A stretch of 64,000 nucleotides of DNA from Gammaproteobacteria bacterium. GTDB taxonomy: Bacteria > Pseudomonadota > Gammaproteobacteria > Pseudomonadales > Pseudohongiellaceae. Shown here piece by piece: positions 25,202 to 32,516 of this stretch; within the stretch, counting starts at the first letter, position 1; every line of letters begins with the position of its first letter. The translations under genes and the position numbers were made by a program. Under the pieces are notes generated by a model. The model was not told where the DNA came from. It saw nothing but the letters and a program-made list of their open reading frames with translations, and ran no database searches. The stretch spans positions 129,678-193,677 of the forward strand of contig PBYU01000050.1 in NCBI GenBank assembly GCA_002730035.1, read 5' to 3'.

Positions 25202-26248
25202 CTATCTTCTGGCCGCCGCCTCTTCGGCTTCCTGGCGTCGGGCACCAGCTAGAATTCCTGGCAATGCGTAATTTCCTTCGTGGCAGGCGTATTCATAGAT
25301 TTGACCTTCCAGCGGATAGTAGCTCAGTTCTGCTGTCCATGGCTGACGGTAGAGATTGGAATCATCCACAGTGAAGCGGTAAAGAATCTCATTGTCAGCG
25401 TAGCGGCTGAAGCGTTCCGTGATCCTGCCTTCGGGAGAGATTGGCACCGAACTCTCTCCCATCTGCAGAGGATTGATATTGGCGGTTTCGATGACAAGCG
25501 TGCCGTCTTCGTACCAACCAACTGAGTCGCCCAGCCACTGGTTCAAGACAGCCGGTCGGCGATTGGCACGCGCCTCTTCTGGAGAAGCAAAGATGGGAAC
25601 AATCCGGGAGTCATGCACCATCTCTACATTAATCATCACGTAGTCGTCGGTCTGAACGAACTGATAGGAGCTGTTATACAGCGTGCCCATCATGCCCGGA
25701 CCTGCCGTATTGCCGAAACCAATCAGGCAGCGCTCCGCGATGGGAACGGCTTCAGGACCAGAGGCGTCGGCAACGCCGGTTAAGTAACGAGCACCGTATT
25801 GGGGACGCTGCAAGTCATAGCTAGGATTGGCTAGCCTAGGGATCTGACCATTTTCTGGATTCACAATATAAGATGTCCGAAATTCGCCCTTCACCAGGGC
25901 CAGTGAAGAACCCGGGTCAGTCCAGAACAGGTTGTAACCGCGTAGACCAAAATCCTGACCTCCAGCCGGGGGAGCGCCGGTTTCTGGGTCGATAGTCGGG
26001 CCCTCTGCCACATTATCAGCGGATATTCCGGCGATCCCCATGCGTTGCACGATCTGTGTGGCCTGTTCACCGGAAACAACGAGAGTCTCGACACCTCTCG
26101 GCCGGGTCAGGGAAGTCCGCGAGGCGTTGGTCCAAATCCCCGACAAATCGGGCCTGTCAGAGGATTGGGCCAGTCCGGAACTGGAAATGAGGGAAAATGA
26201 TAAACCTAGCAAGGCTGTAAAAACCGTCTTCTGGTTTATTTTGAACAT
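25202..26248 (-). CDS. Secreted 'GxW' family protein (DLSGIWTN type), unknown function
   Basis: Signal peptide to about residue 27 ('LGLSFSLISSSGLAQ'). The mature N-terminus 'DRPDLSGIWTNASRTSLTRP' is the hallmark of a widespread uncharacterised secreted family with many paralogs per genome. Later blocks are 'YNLFWTDPGSSLA', 'FRTSYIVNPENGQIP', 'RCLIGFGNTAGPGMMGTLYN', 'DSVGWYEDGTLVIETANIN' and 'YACHEGNYALPGILAGARR'. The same blocks occur in order in the protein at 58824 and, in degraded form, at 53875. AGGAGA precedes the ATG. A ligand-binding beta-barrel is likely by pattern. Ends in TAG. Confidence 0.75.
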   Translation of the reverse strand: MFKINQKTVFTALLGLSFSLISSSGLAQSSDRPDLSGIWTNASRTSLTRPRGVETLVVSGEQATQIVQRMGIAGISADNVAEGPTIDPETGAPPAGGQDFGLRGYNLFWTDPGSSLALVKGEFRTSYIVNPENGQIPRLANPSYDLQRPQYGARYLTGVADASGPEAVPIAERCLIGFGNTAGPGMMGTLYNSSYQFVQTDDYVMINVEMVHDSRIVPIFASPEEARANRRPAVLNQWLGDSVGWYEDGTLVIETANINPLQMGESSVPISPEGRITERFSRYADNEILYRFTVDDSNLYRQPWTAELSYYPLEGQIYEYACHEGNYALPGILAGARRQEAEEAAARR

Positions 26249-26429
26249 GATGAGTCTCCTAAGTTCTGTGGGAATACGTACAAGTCCACAGGGTATTTTC
26301 TACCGGTGAAAAGGTATTCCTGTCTGGCTTGTTTGTAAAGCTAGTCTATTTTCAGGAGCCGTAAAGATGCCAATTTCGTGAGGTAAATCAATCGGCTGAA
26401 ATTGTATGTGTCCTTGAAGATTCACCCGT

Positions 26430-26801
26430 CTAACTCACGGCGTAGATAAGAAAACCACCAATTAGCCCATACCAGATACCCAGAACGCGTCCATAAGGAA
26501 CAAAAACTCTAAGCTCCCAGGATATGATGCTTCTGAAATCTTCCGGAGGAAGCACAATGCAGATTACTCCGCCAGCTAGGGAAAATAACGCGAAGATCTC
26601 AAGCAGCGCAGGAAAATTTGACGTTGCAGAAGCAAAATAGAACGGTGCCGCCAGCGCTACACTAAACACGCTACCTCCATATTGAAAGCCCTTGGACAGA
26701 AAATGTTTGCGCGCGAAATCAAAGCCGATTTCAGGTTTTATAAGTAGAATTATCGCAATTATTACCAGGACGGCTCCAAATAGCATAATTACAAAATTCA
26801 A
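26430..26801 (-). CDS. Small membrane protein, unknown
   Basis: 123 residues with about four hydrophobic helices: 'IMLFGAVLVIIAIILLI' at the start, 'GSVFSVALAAPFYFA', 'ALLEIFALFSLAGGVICIVL' and 'LGIWYGLIGGFLIYAVS' at the end. Conserved-looking features between helices are 'PEIGFDFARKHFLSKGFQYG' and 'PPEDFRSIISWELRVFVPYG'. No family could be named. It stands alone, and the gap to the next upstream gene on the same strand is about 180 bases. Confidence 0.65.
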   Translation of the reverse strand: MNFVIMLFGAVLVIIAIILLIKPEIGFDFARKHFLSKGFQYGGSVFSVALAAPFYFASATSNFPALLEIFALFSLAGGVICIVLPPEDFRSIISWELRVFVPYGRVLGIWYGLIGGFLIYAVS

Positions 26802-26912
26802 CTAGTTGCTCCCCTCGGAGAATATGCCACCAGTGAACAGCTTCCCTAGTGAGTCAGTCTGGTGGCAGTTATATTCCCTCCGACCCCTTTTTTTGACCGA
26901 TCCCTTTATTAG

Positions 26913-27227
26913 TTACTTGCTGGCATGAACATTCTGACAGTTCCAGCAGGCGTCGAAGCTGCCATCATTCTCTTCGTTGCACTCAACGCAAACCCATGAG
27001 GCTTTGGGCTCAGGGTTTTCAATTTCATTTTCAATAATGGTGGATGCTTTTTCAAAGTCCTGATCGTGTGTTAACCAAAGCTCATGAAACATATTGGAGA
27101 TGCCGAATCTCGCACTCATGGTACTTCCATGTTCGTCTTTAACAAAGGATTCAATGTCATTGAGCGCCAGCACATTCTTGGCTGAATGCAATATTGCGAT
27201 ATTGTCGTGTTTATAGATGAGTTTCAT
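26913..27227 (-). CDS. DUF2007-like protein with C-terminal zinc ribbon
   Basis: I place the start at the ATG 27227 ('MKLIYKHDNIAILHSAKNVL'), since DUF2007 proteins begin with this type of strand and the longer frame to 27314 adds unrelated residues. The first 75 residues fit the short ferredoxin-like DUF2007 domain ('SMSARFGISNMFHELWLTHD'). The tail 'WVCVECNEENDGSFDACWNC' is a RanBP2-like CxxC...CxxC zinc ribbon. The pairing is common for this family, sometimes described as a putative signalling protein. No partner is evident. Confidence 0.78.
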   Translation of the reverse strand: MKLIYKHDNIAILHSAKNVLALNDIESFVKDEHGSTMSARFGISNMFHELWLTHDQDFEKASTIIENEIENPEPKASWVCVECNEENDGSFDACWNCQNVHASK

Positions 27228-27398
27228 ATTCAAACAACCCCAATCAGAGATTTGCTTCCAATGAGTAGTAGAGAATCCGGCACCTTTTTCCCGACAACCC
27301 AAACTATTGGCCACTTACAACATAATCTTGCTGTCTTAATTGGGCTAATAGTCCATCAGGCATCAACCCTACCAACTGAATGCAATGCTATACCCCTA

Positions 27399-28337
27399 TT
27401 AAAGGGGAAGCTTCACTGCTTCGTGTGCAATATTGAATCCCCGGGAGCTGACGATTGCAGATTCATCGCTGTTCTCGTTCAACAAGGGATTGCTGTGATT
27501 GAAGTGGATGAACCACACTTTATTTTTGTTTTCTGATGAAAGGTCTGCGAACAGTTCCATGCTTTCAACCACGAAAGGGTGGGGTATCTGCGACATATCG
27601 CGATTACCCAGTTCGCCATCTGCGTAGAAAGTTGCATCCAGTAGTGCGTAGTCTACGCTTTCGATGAGCTCGGCAATGTCAGTGTTCCAGGCTGACCATT
27701 TGTTGATGTCGGGGATAAAAACTGCTGTCTTGTTTGGTCCCTCGATACGATAGCCCACCGTTTCGGAATATTCGTCACGATGGGGAACCAGGAATGGAGT
27801 CACGTCGACATTCTCAAATTGTTGTGTGGATCTATCCTGCAATTGAAATAATTTGATGTTCTCCAGGCTGAGCAGTTGGCTCCAGGGGCCGTTGTTTGCA
27901 AGGAATTGTTGCATGCGTGGCATAGCGTAGACTGGGATTGAAGACGCGTTCATCGCTTCGTGGCCGAAGAACATCAGACCGGCATAGTGACCAATGTGTG
28001 CGTGAGTCAGGAATACACCTGTCAGCTCGAAGCTTGAATCTGGAGCAATGGTTTGTAGTGTGAAAAGCTGTTCAGACAGGTTGGGTGTCGCTTCAAAGAG
28101 GAATTTTTGACCGGCGGTTGAATCGATGACGGCAATTGAAGTTGCACCACGCCTCAGCGACAGATCTTCCCATCCGGGTAGGCAATGTGGGTCGTAACAG
28201 CCTGCTTGGGGATATCCGGCGTCCTGGGCGACACCGAGCACATAAATATAGGGCGGCTGCTCCTGTGCATACAAGGCACAACTCAAGCCTGGAAGAGTAA
28301 CAAAAAGGCCGATGCAAGCAGCAAGAGACTTAAACAT
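27399..28337 (-). CDS. Exported metallo-beta-lactamase-fold hydrolase, PqqB-like
   Basis: The start at 28337 gives 'MFKSLAACIGLFVTLPGLSC', a signal or lipoprotein-like leader; the longer frame to 28388 overlaps the preceding gene. The body opens with 'IYVLGVAQDAGYPQAGC', typical of PqqB-like MBL proteins. The metal motif is 'THAHIGHYAGL', so the usual Asp of HxHxDH is Gly. Later motifs are 'FLVPHRDEYSETVGYRI', 'AVFIPDINKW', 'ALLDATFY' and 'WFIHFNHSNPLL'. The substrate is unknown. Its ATG lies one base after the TGA of the upstream membrane protein, so the pair is co-translated. Confidence 0.83.
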   Translation of the reverse strand: MFKSLAACIGLFVTLPGLSCALYAQEQPPYIYVLGVAQDAGYPQAGCYDPHCLPGWEDLSLRRGATSIAVIDSTAGQKFLFEATPNLSEQLFTLQTIAPDSSFELTGVFLTHAHIGHYAGLMFFGHEAMNASSIPVYAMPRMQQFLANNGPWSQLLSLENIKLFQLQDRSTQQFENVDVTPFLVPHRDEYSETVGYRIEGPNKTAVFIPDINKWSAWNTDIAELIESVDYALLDATFYADGELGNRDMSQIPHPFVVESMELFADLSSENKNKVWFIHFNHSNPLLNENSDESAIVSSRGFNIAHEAVKLPL

Positions 28338-28338
28338 A

Positions 28339-28761
28339 TCAGTCGGTGAAGCGCAGTCTTGCTCGCCACAATAGGGCAGCGAGTCCAAAAAACAGTGCTG
28401 CAGACACCAACCCCCCGACTATACCTGAAATGCTGCCTTCCGAATTCAAATAGCTCCAGATGAACATACTGAAGGCGATCTGCAGTACATAGGCTTCCAC
28501 CCAGGGATGCATCCAGGATTTCATCTTTATGAAACCATAGGTACCGGCGCCATAAACCAGCCAGTGCAAGACTGCTCCGCCCTTGGCAGCCCAGCCGGTG
28601 AACATGATACCGAACCAGACTTCCTGGTCTTCCGCGAGGGGCTTGAGGAATATATCCCAAGGCACATAGATGAATGTCATGTAGGCACAATAAAATAGCA
28701 GGCCATTCATCCAGAGTGGGCGCGACCGGTATTGATTCAACAAAATTTCGCCAAAATTCAT
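28339..28761 (-). CDS. Small membrane protein co-transcribed with the MBL hydrolase
   Basis: Start chosen at ATG 28761 ('MNFGEILLNQYRSRPLW'); an in-frame start four codons earlier is possible. 140 residues with about four helices ('LLFYCAYMTFIYVPWDIFL', 'AVLHWLVYGAGTYGF', 'YVLQIAFSMFIWSYL', 'GGLVSAALFFGLAALLW'). The motif 'YVPWDIF' with 'MHPWVEAYVLQIAF' resembles a family of emopamil-binding-like or small integral proteins, but I cannot name it confidently. It is the first gene of a two-gene unit. Confidence 0.7.
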   Translation of the reverse strand: MNFGEILLNQYRSRPLWMNGLLFYCAYMTFIYVPWDIFLKPLAEDQEVWFGIMFTGWAAKGGAVLHWLVYGAGTYGFIKMKSWMHPWVEAYVLQIAFSMFIWSYLNSEGSISGIVGGLVSAALFFGLAALLWRARLRFTD

Positions 28762-28811
28762 TGGCAGCAACACCTCTCTATTTTGGGAAACGGAGTCCTA
28801 TGAATACATGT

Positions 28812-28863
28812 GGTAGTGATCACCGACGACTCTCATTTGGTAGTGATTACCGACGACCCTCAT
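28812..28863. repeat. Two-copy 26-bp tandem repeat
   Basis: Two adjacent 26-base units (28812-28837 and 28838-28863) share the core GGTAGTGAT(C/T)ACCGACGAC and CTCATT, with only a couple of differences. They fill the gap between the GFA-family gene stop and the upstream membrane protein. No protein is encoded there. Confidence 0.7.
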
Positions 28864-28866
28864 TCA

Positions 28867-29238
28867 CTAGTCCTCTCCTACAACCGAAAGATCCAGCCCG
28901 TCCGTCATCGGGATGTCGCCCAGTGTGGTGAGATCGATGTCCTCAATACAGGCGACATTGAATCCATACTCATCAGAAGCCTTGCGACGTTGGTGATGTG
29001 TGTAGATACCGCATGCGGAACAAAAGTAATGCTTGGCGATCTTAGTGTTCCATTGGTAAAGGCTCAACTGATCTTCACCCCTGGTGATTGTCAGTTCCGT
29101 CAACCGAGCGGTGGCCATCGTCGCAGCTTTCTTGCGACACAAGGAACAGTTGCAGCGCCTCAGCCCATGCAGGCCCTCGGGGGCATCCACCTCAAACTCT
29201 ACAGCGCCGCAATGGCAGCTACCTATTAGTATAGTCAT
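28867..29238 (-). CDS. GFA/CENP-V family zinc protein
   Basis: The 123-residue protein has the family zinc ligands: 'GSCHCGAVEFEV' (CxCG), 'RRCNCSLCRKKAA' (CxCxxC) and 'YFCSACGIYTHH' (CxxC). The family is named for glutathione-dependent formaldehyde-activating enzyme (Gfa), although most members are not proven to bind S-hydroxymethylglutathione. An S-formylglutathione hydrolase gene at 41584 makes a formaldehyde link possible but distant. It is separated by four bases from the VOC gene stop region. Confidence 0.88.
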   Translation of the reverse strand: MTILIGSCHCGAVEFEVDAPEGLHGLRRCNCSLCRKKAATMATARLTELTITRGEDQLSLYQWNTKIAKHYFCSACGIYTHHQRRKASDEYGFNVACIEDIDLTTLGDIPMTDGLDLSVVGED

Positions 29239-29242
29239 TGGC

Positions 29243-29662
29243 TCAGTCTGACATGAGTGCCATTACGGCGCCGGCTGGATCTTCGATGACACAGAAATTG
29301 CTGCCCGCCATGCGCCGTGGTCCGTCCAACACCTTGCCACCCAGTTTCTGGCATTTTTCAGCGCTGTCTTTGACATCTGCGACTCGTACATAGATCAACC
29401 ATTGGCTGGGTAGATTCGCATTACTGCCGCGGGCATGACACACACCTGCCACCGTGTCGAAGCTGCCGGGCAAGTTGATATTAAAGTCACTGTAAGTATC
29501 CATGTCGACTTCACTGTTATCCCAGCCGACTACAGAACAATAGAAATCCCTGACCCTTGAGGCATCGACCACTGTAAGATCCATCCACTCGATGTGCCCG
29601 ATGTTGGAGGGTTTATCCTCGACGGAGACTTCCTGACTTACATCATTGTTGTCATCGCCCAT
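29243..29662 (-). CDS. VOC (glyoxalase/bleomycin-resistance) superfamily protein
   Basis: The start at 29662 ('MGDDNNDVSQEV') has an excellent ribosome binding site, GGAGGAA, seven bases upstream; the longer frame to 29830 runs inside the upstream gene. A single VOC module is visible: 'IGHIEWMDLTVVDASRVRDF', 'YCSVVGWDNSEVDM', then 'WLIYVRVADVKDSAEKCQKL' with 'GAVMALMSD' at the end. The pattern is that of the 'VOC family' group acting in stress or small-molecule modification. No substrate can be assigned. A second VOC gene lies at 49348. Confidence 0.85.
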   Translation of the reverse strand: MGDDNNDVSQEVSVEDKPSNIGHIEWMDLTVVDASRVRDFYCSVVGWDNSEVDMDTYSDFNINLPGSFDTVAGVCHARGSNANLPSQWLIYVRVADVKDSAEKCQKLGGKVLDGPRRMAGSNFCVIEDPAGAVMALMSD

Positions 29663-29666
29663 GATG

Positions 29667-30221
29667 CTATTCCTCCTCCAATATATTTGTTGGCAGTCCG
29701 TCCAGGCTCGCCGAATTTCTTTCACGCCAGTAGTTTTCAATTCCCACACCGCTTTCAGTTTTGGCTGCGATCCATTTGTCCATGTTGTCTCGCTGTTCCT
29801 TGTAATCATAAAAAGGTACACCGAAGCCACAGGATGTCTGTGCCATTTTGATGGCGAAATCTACGTATTGCCGCGCGGTGGGGTGAGGATCAAACAGTGC
29901 CGACAGTTCGTCCCATTGCGGATCACGTGGATGCACTGCCTGCGCCTTGCCATACAATCTCAGAATCTTCGGCGTGCCATCGAAGGCACAGAACATGATA
30001 GTCATGCGGTCATTCTGTTGCAAATGTGTTGCGGTTTCATTACCGCTGCCGGTGATGTTTAACCACACGATGCGATTTGGATTCAATACGCGCAGTGAAT
30101 CGAATCCCTTGGGCGAGATGTTGATGGTGCCATCATTGGCAGCTGTACCGACGAAATAGATTTTCTGCTGTTCGATAAAGGCGATGAGATCATCGGACAG
30201 TTTTTCATAGTGCTTCGCCAT
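29667..30221 (-). CDS. Pyridoxamine 5'-phosphate oxidase-like flavoprotein
   Basis: The split beta-barrel flavin fold is evident: 'FIEQQKIYFVGTAANDGTIN', 'ISPKGFDSLRVLNPNRIVWL', 'NITGSGNETATHLQQNDRMT' and 'ILRLYGKAQAVHP'. The same pattern is found in 'pyridoxamine 5'-phosphate oxidase family' proteins of about 180-200 residues, which are F420/FMN-binding and mostly uncharacterised. It is not the biosynthetic PdxH, which is longer and has other motifs. It lies directly upstream of the VOC gene, with four bases between, so the two are cotranscribed. Confidence 0.85.
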   Translation of the reverse strand: MAKHYEKLSDDLIAFIEQQKIYFVGTAANDGTINISPKGFDSLRVLNPNRIVWLNITGSGNETATHLQQNDRMTIMFCAFDGTPKILRLYGKAQAVHPRDPQWDELSALFDPHPTARQYVDFAIKMAQTSCGFGVPFYDYKEQRDNMDKWIAAKTESGVGIENYWRERNSASLDGLPTNILEEE

Positions 30222-30770
30222 GACTTCCCCCGTGCTTGTAGAAAATTGGATAAATGGATAAATGGGGTCAGAGTCTGAGATATCCCCACAAAATCCACTC
30301 GCATAATATCAACTCCATGTATGACCGTATGCTGCTCAATGCCTCTTCAATCGCTTTTAATGATGTTGGAGAAATTGATGGTCAGAAGATTTACGGGCAC
30401 ATGGACTACCGTAAGAAAGATCCCTCCCTCGGTTAGTGCTTCACCGATGCCTGGCTGTCTATGGCCGGCGCTGGAGACATCGGTAGCCCCAATGGTTTGC
30501 CAGTCGATGAATGGGGTGTTCGTGTCGACGGCTGCCAACCGGTTGGCTCAACCGTTGAAAGGGGCGGAGCTACCGTGGCCACGATCGTGTGATCAATTGG
30601 CAGGAGATTACGTGGACTGGTTGCAACGTTATGCACGGATGCAACTGTCTGTGAAGTGTGCCAAAACTTGCTGATTTCTATTAGAAAAGACCCCTGATTC
30701 TCCTGAACTGGGCGCGCAGGACCATTGAACAATCCGGTGCAAACATTTAACTCAATTGGAATTGAATATT
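30222..30770 (+). other. Accessory gap with REP-like phrase and a decayed plus-strand reading frame
   Basis: A plus-strand frame runs from ATG 30317 to TGA 30590-30592 with one internal TAG (30434-30436). The two parts, 'EIDGQKIYGHMDYRKKDPSL' and 'MAGAGDIGSPNGLPVDEWGV', look protein-like but match no family I recognise. A minus-strand frame (30433-30816) covers the same DNA and could equally be the real one. At 30262-30275 is AATGGGGTCAGAGT, a phrase often seen near REP-associated elements. No confident gene is present. Confidence 0.3.
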
Positions 30771-31517
30771 TCATGCTTGGGAGTTTTTGCTTGCCGAAAT
30801 GACGTACAAATCCCATCGTAGTCCTACTCCACCTGACGCCATATCAACCCCGAGTTCATCTTCCAGTTGTACCCTGATCTGACTGGTGTCAGCACGGTTG
30901 ATATCGAACAGTAACTCACAGAACCGCGCCATTTGCTTTAAAGAAGTGAAATTCCAGTGATAGTGCTTTCTGCGCGCCGAAGCAACATTCCAGCCACAGC
31001 TTTCGAGTTCCTCCAATGTGTCTTCACCCAAATAATACCCGTGATGTCCTGTGCTGTTGTTCCTATCTATATAACCGTCCAGGAAAGACGCAACCAGCGA
31101 TTTACAGTGTACATCGGCCAGGACAAGTCTACCCCCTGGTTTGGTAACTCGAGCCATTTCAATAAACAAGGGCTTTTTGTTGCTAAAATGGTGTATGCCC
31201 GCCACGCTTAAGATAGCATCAACTGAACAGGACAACTGGGGAAATGGTAGTAATCCCGAGTCATGATTGTAAGTCGTAGTATTGTTAAATGCCTTCACCG
31301 GTTCGAAGGGTTGATAGTCAAAACGGGGCGGCAGGTATTTTTGCAATTATCCTCCGCCGGCAGGTACATCCAGAACACGTCCTCCTTCTAGTGAGGATAG
31401 CTCTTCGACCGCTGCCATGAACTCTTCTCGTCGTGAATCAGGAACGAGTTTCATAGCTTCATCGTATTTTGAGCCTCGCACTGTGAATGTCTGGGTGTAG
31501 GGGTCTTTGTTGCTCAA
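30771..31517 (-). pseudogene. SAM-dependent methyltransferase gene interrupted by TAA
   Basis: The gene appears to start at TTG 31517, with GGGAG seven bases upstream and an in-frame stop directly before it. It reads 'SNKDPYTQTFTVRGSKYDEA' and 'GGRVLDVPAGGG' and then meets TAA (31347-31349) where methyltransferases of this type have Tyr ('DVPAGGGY'). The same frame continues 'LQKYLPPRFDYQPFEPVKAF', 'SVAGIHHFSNKKPLFIEMAR' and 'VTKPGGRLVLADVHC' to TGA at 30771. A single-base change from a Tyr codon explains the stop. Downstream of it an internal TTG at 31346 could only give a protein without the SAM-binding motif. Confidence 0.75.
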
Positions 31518-31643
31518 TAGTTACTCCCGCATTTCCCGGAAAAGAAGGCGTGACTTGAATAGGCATAGCTTTTATCCTTCTTATACCCAACAAGGCCGAA
31601 AATTTCAAAATTTTATCTCCGAATTAGCCCCGGAACCGGATTG

Positions 31644-32135
31644 ATGAGTCTTGATTTCAAAATAAGCATCGTGGAAGGAAACGAGTGGTTGGATAAGCTT
31701 GCACGATTCCGTTTTGAGGTCTGGAGTGCCAATAACATGATTGACCCTTCGCTTTTTCCCGAGCAGAAATGCCTGGAAGATGTGGACCAGACCGCCATTC
31801 AAATTGTCATTGAATTAAAGGATGAATTAGTTGCCTCTACTCGTTTTGCAAGCTATCCCGATATTTACTCTACACATCACGGGGATTATTACAAAAATGC
31901 CGGAATAAGATTGGAAGGGGCAGTCGGGATTCCAGAACACACAGTGGTTAGGCCCGACATGACGCGAAGGGGTCTTCATAGCCTAATAATCGATGAAGTA
32001 GTTCGGCAAGCAATTATAGTAGGAGCACGTTTCACAATTTCTGAATGTACACCAGCAGCGGCTGACTTATTAAGAAAGCGTGGGCGCCAGTCTCTGGGTA
32101 TGGCGCCTTACGATCCGAGATTCCCCAACATTTAG
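31644..32135 (+). CDS. GNAT-like N-acyltransferase
   Basis: 163 residues starting at ATG 31644 (a TTG directly before it is also possible). 'EWLDKLARFRFEVWSANNMI' resembles the N-terminus of N-acyl amino acid synthase and GNAT-fold proteins. 'QIVIELKDELVASTRFASYP' is the beta-2/beta-3 hairpin. 'EHTVVRPDMTRRGLHSLIID' replaces the acetyl-CoA loop, with Arg-Arg-Gly as in the R-x-x-G motif. 'CTPAAADLLRKRGRQSLG' is the last strand. The substrate is unknown. It stands alone between non-coding stretches and ends in TAG. Confidence 0.7.
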   Translation: MSLDFKISIVEGNEWLDKLARFRFEVWSANNMIDPSLFPEQKCLEDVDQTAIQIVIELKDELVASTRFASYPDIYSTHHGDYYKNAGIRLEGAVGIPEHTVVRPDMTRRGLHSLIIDEVVRQAIIVGARFTISECTPAAADLLRKRGRQSLGMAPYDPRFPNI

Positions 32136-32252
32136 TTTGAATGGATGCTTACTGAAGTACCTAAATCAACACTTGAATAGAATCGTGTTCGCCATGGCTG
32201 ATTTGCTAGAAGTCGATGGTCTTATTGAGTGAGATCGGCTACAGTGCCCGCC

Positions 32253-32317
32253 CTAGGCACCATCCCTAGGCACCATCCCTAGGCACCATCCCTAGGCACC
32301 ATCCCTAGGCACCATCC
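32253..32317. repeat. 13-bp tandem repeat, five copies
   Basis: The unit CTAGGCACCATCC is repeated five times without change, followed by a diverged half unit (CTAAGCA). It sits in the 380-bp gap 32136-32516 between two convergent genes. No ORF or promoter is visible in the gap. Confidence 0.9.
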
Positions 32318-32516
32318 CTAAGCAAAGTACGAAAAGTCTAAACCGATGACAAAGGCAGTACTGCTACTCCGTGTTAGCTTATTATTTTTTTAGGTGTCCC
32401 CCTAGTTCTGACACTTGAGCTATGGCAACAACTCCCGATCCTCACACGCCAGCAAGTTCAGCATGCTGGCAACACTCTGACTCCATTTGTCTCACCGACT
32501 CCAATAGTTCTCTCGT

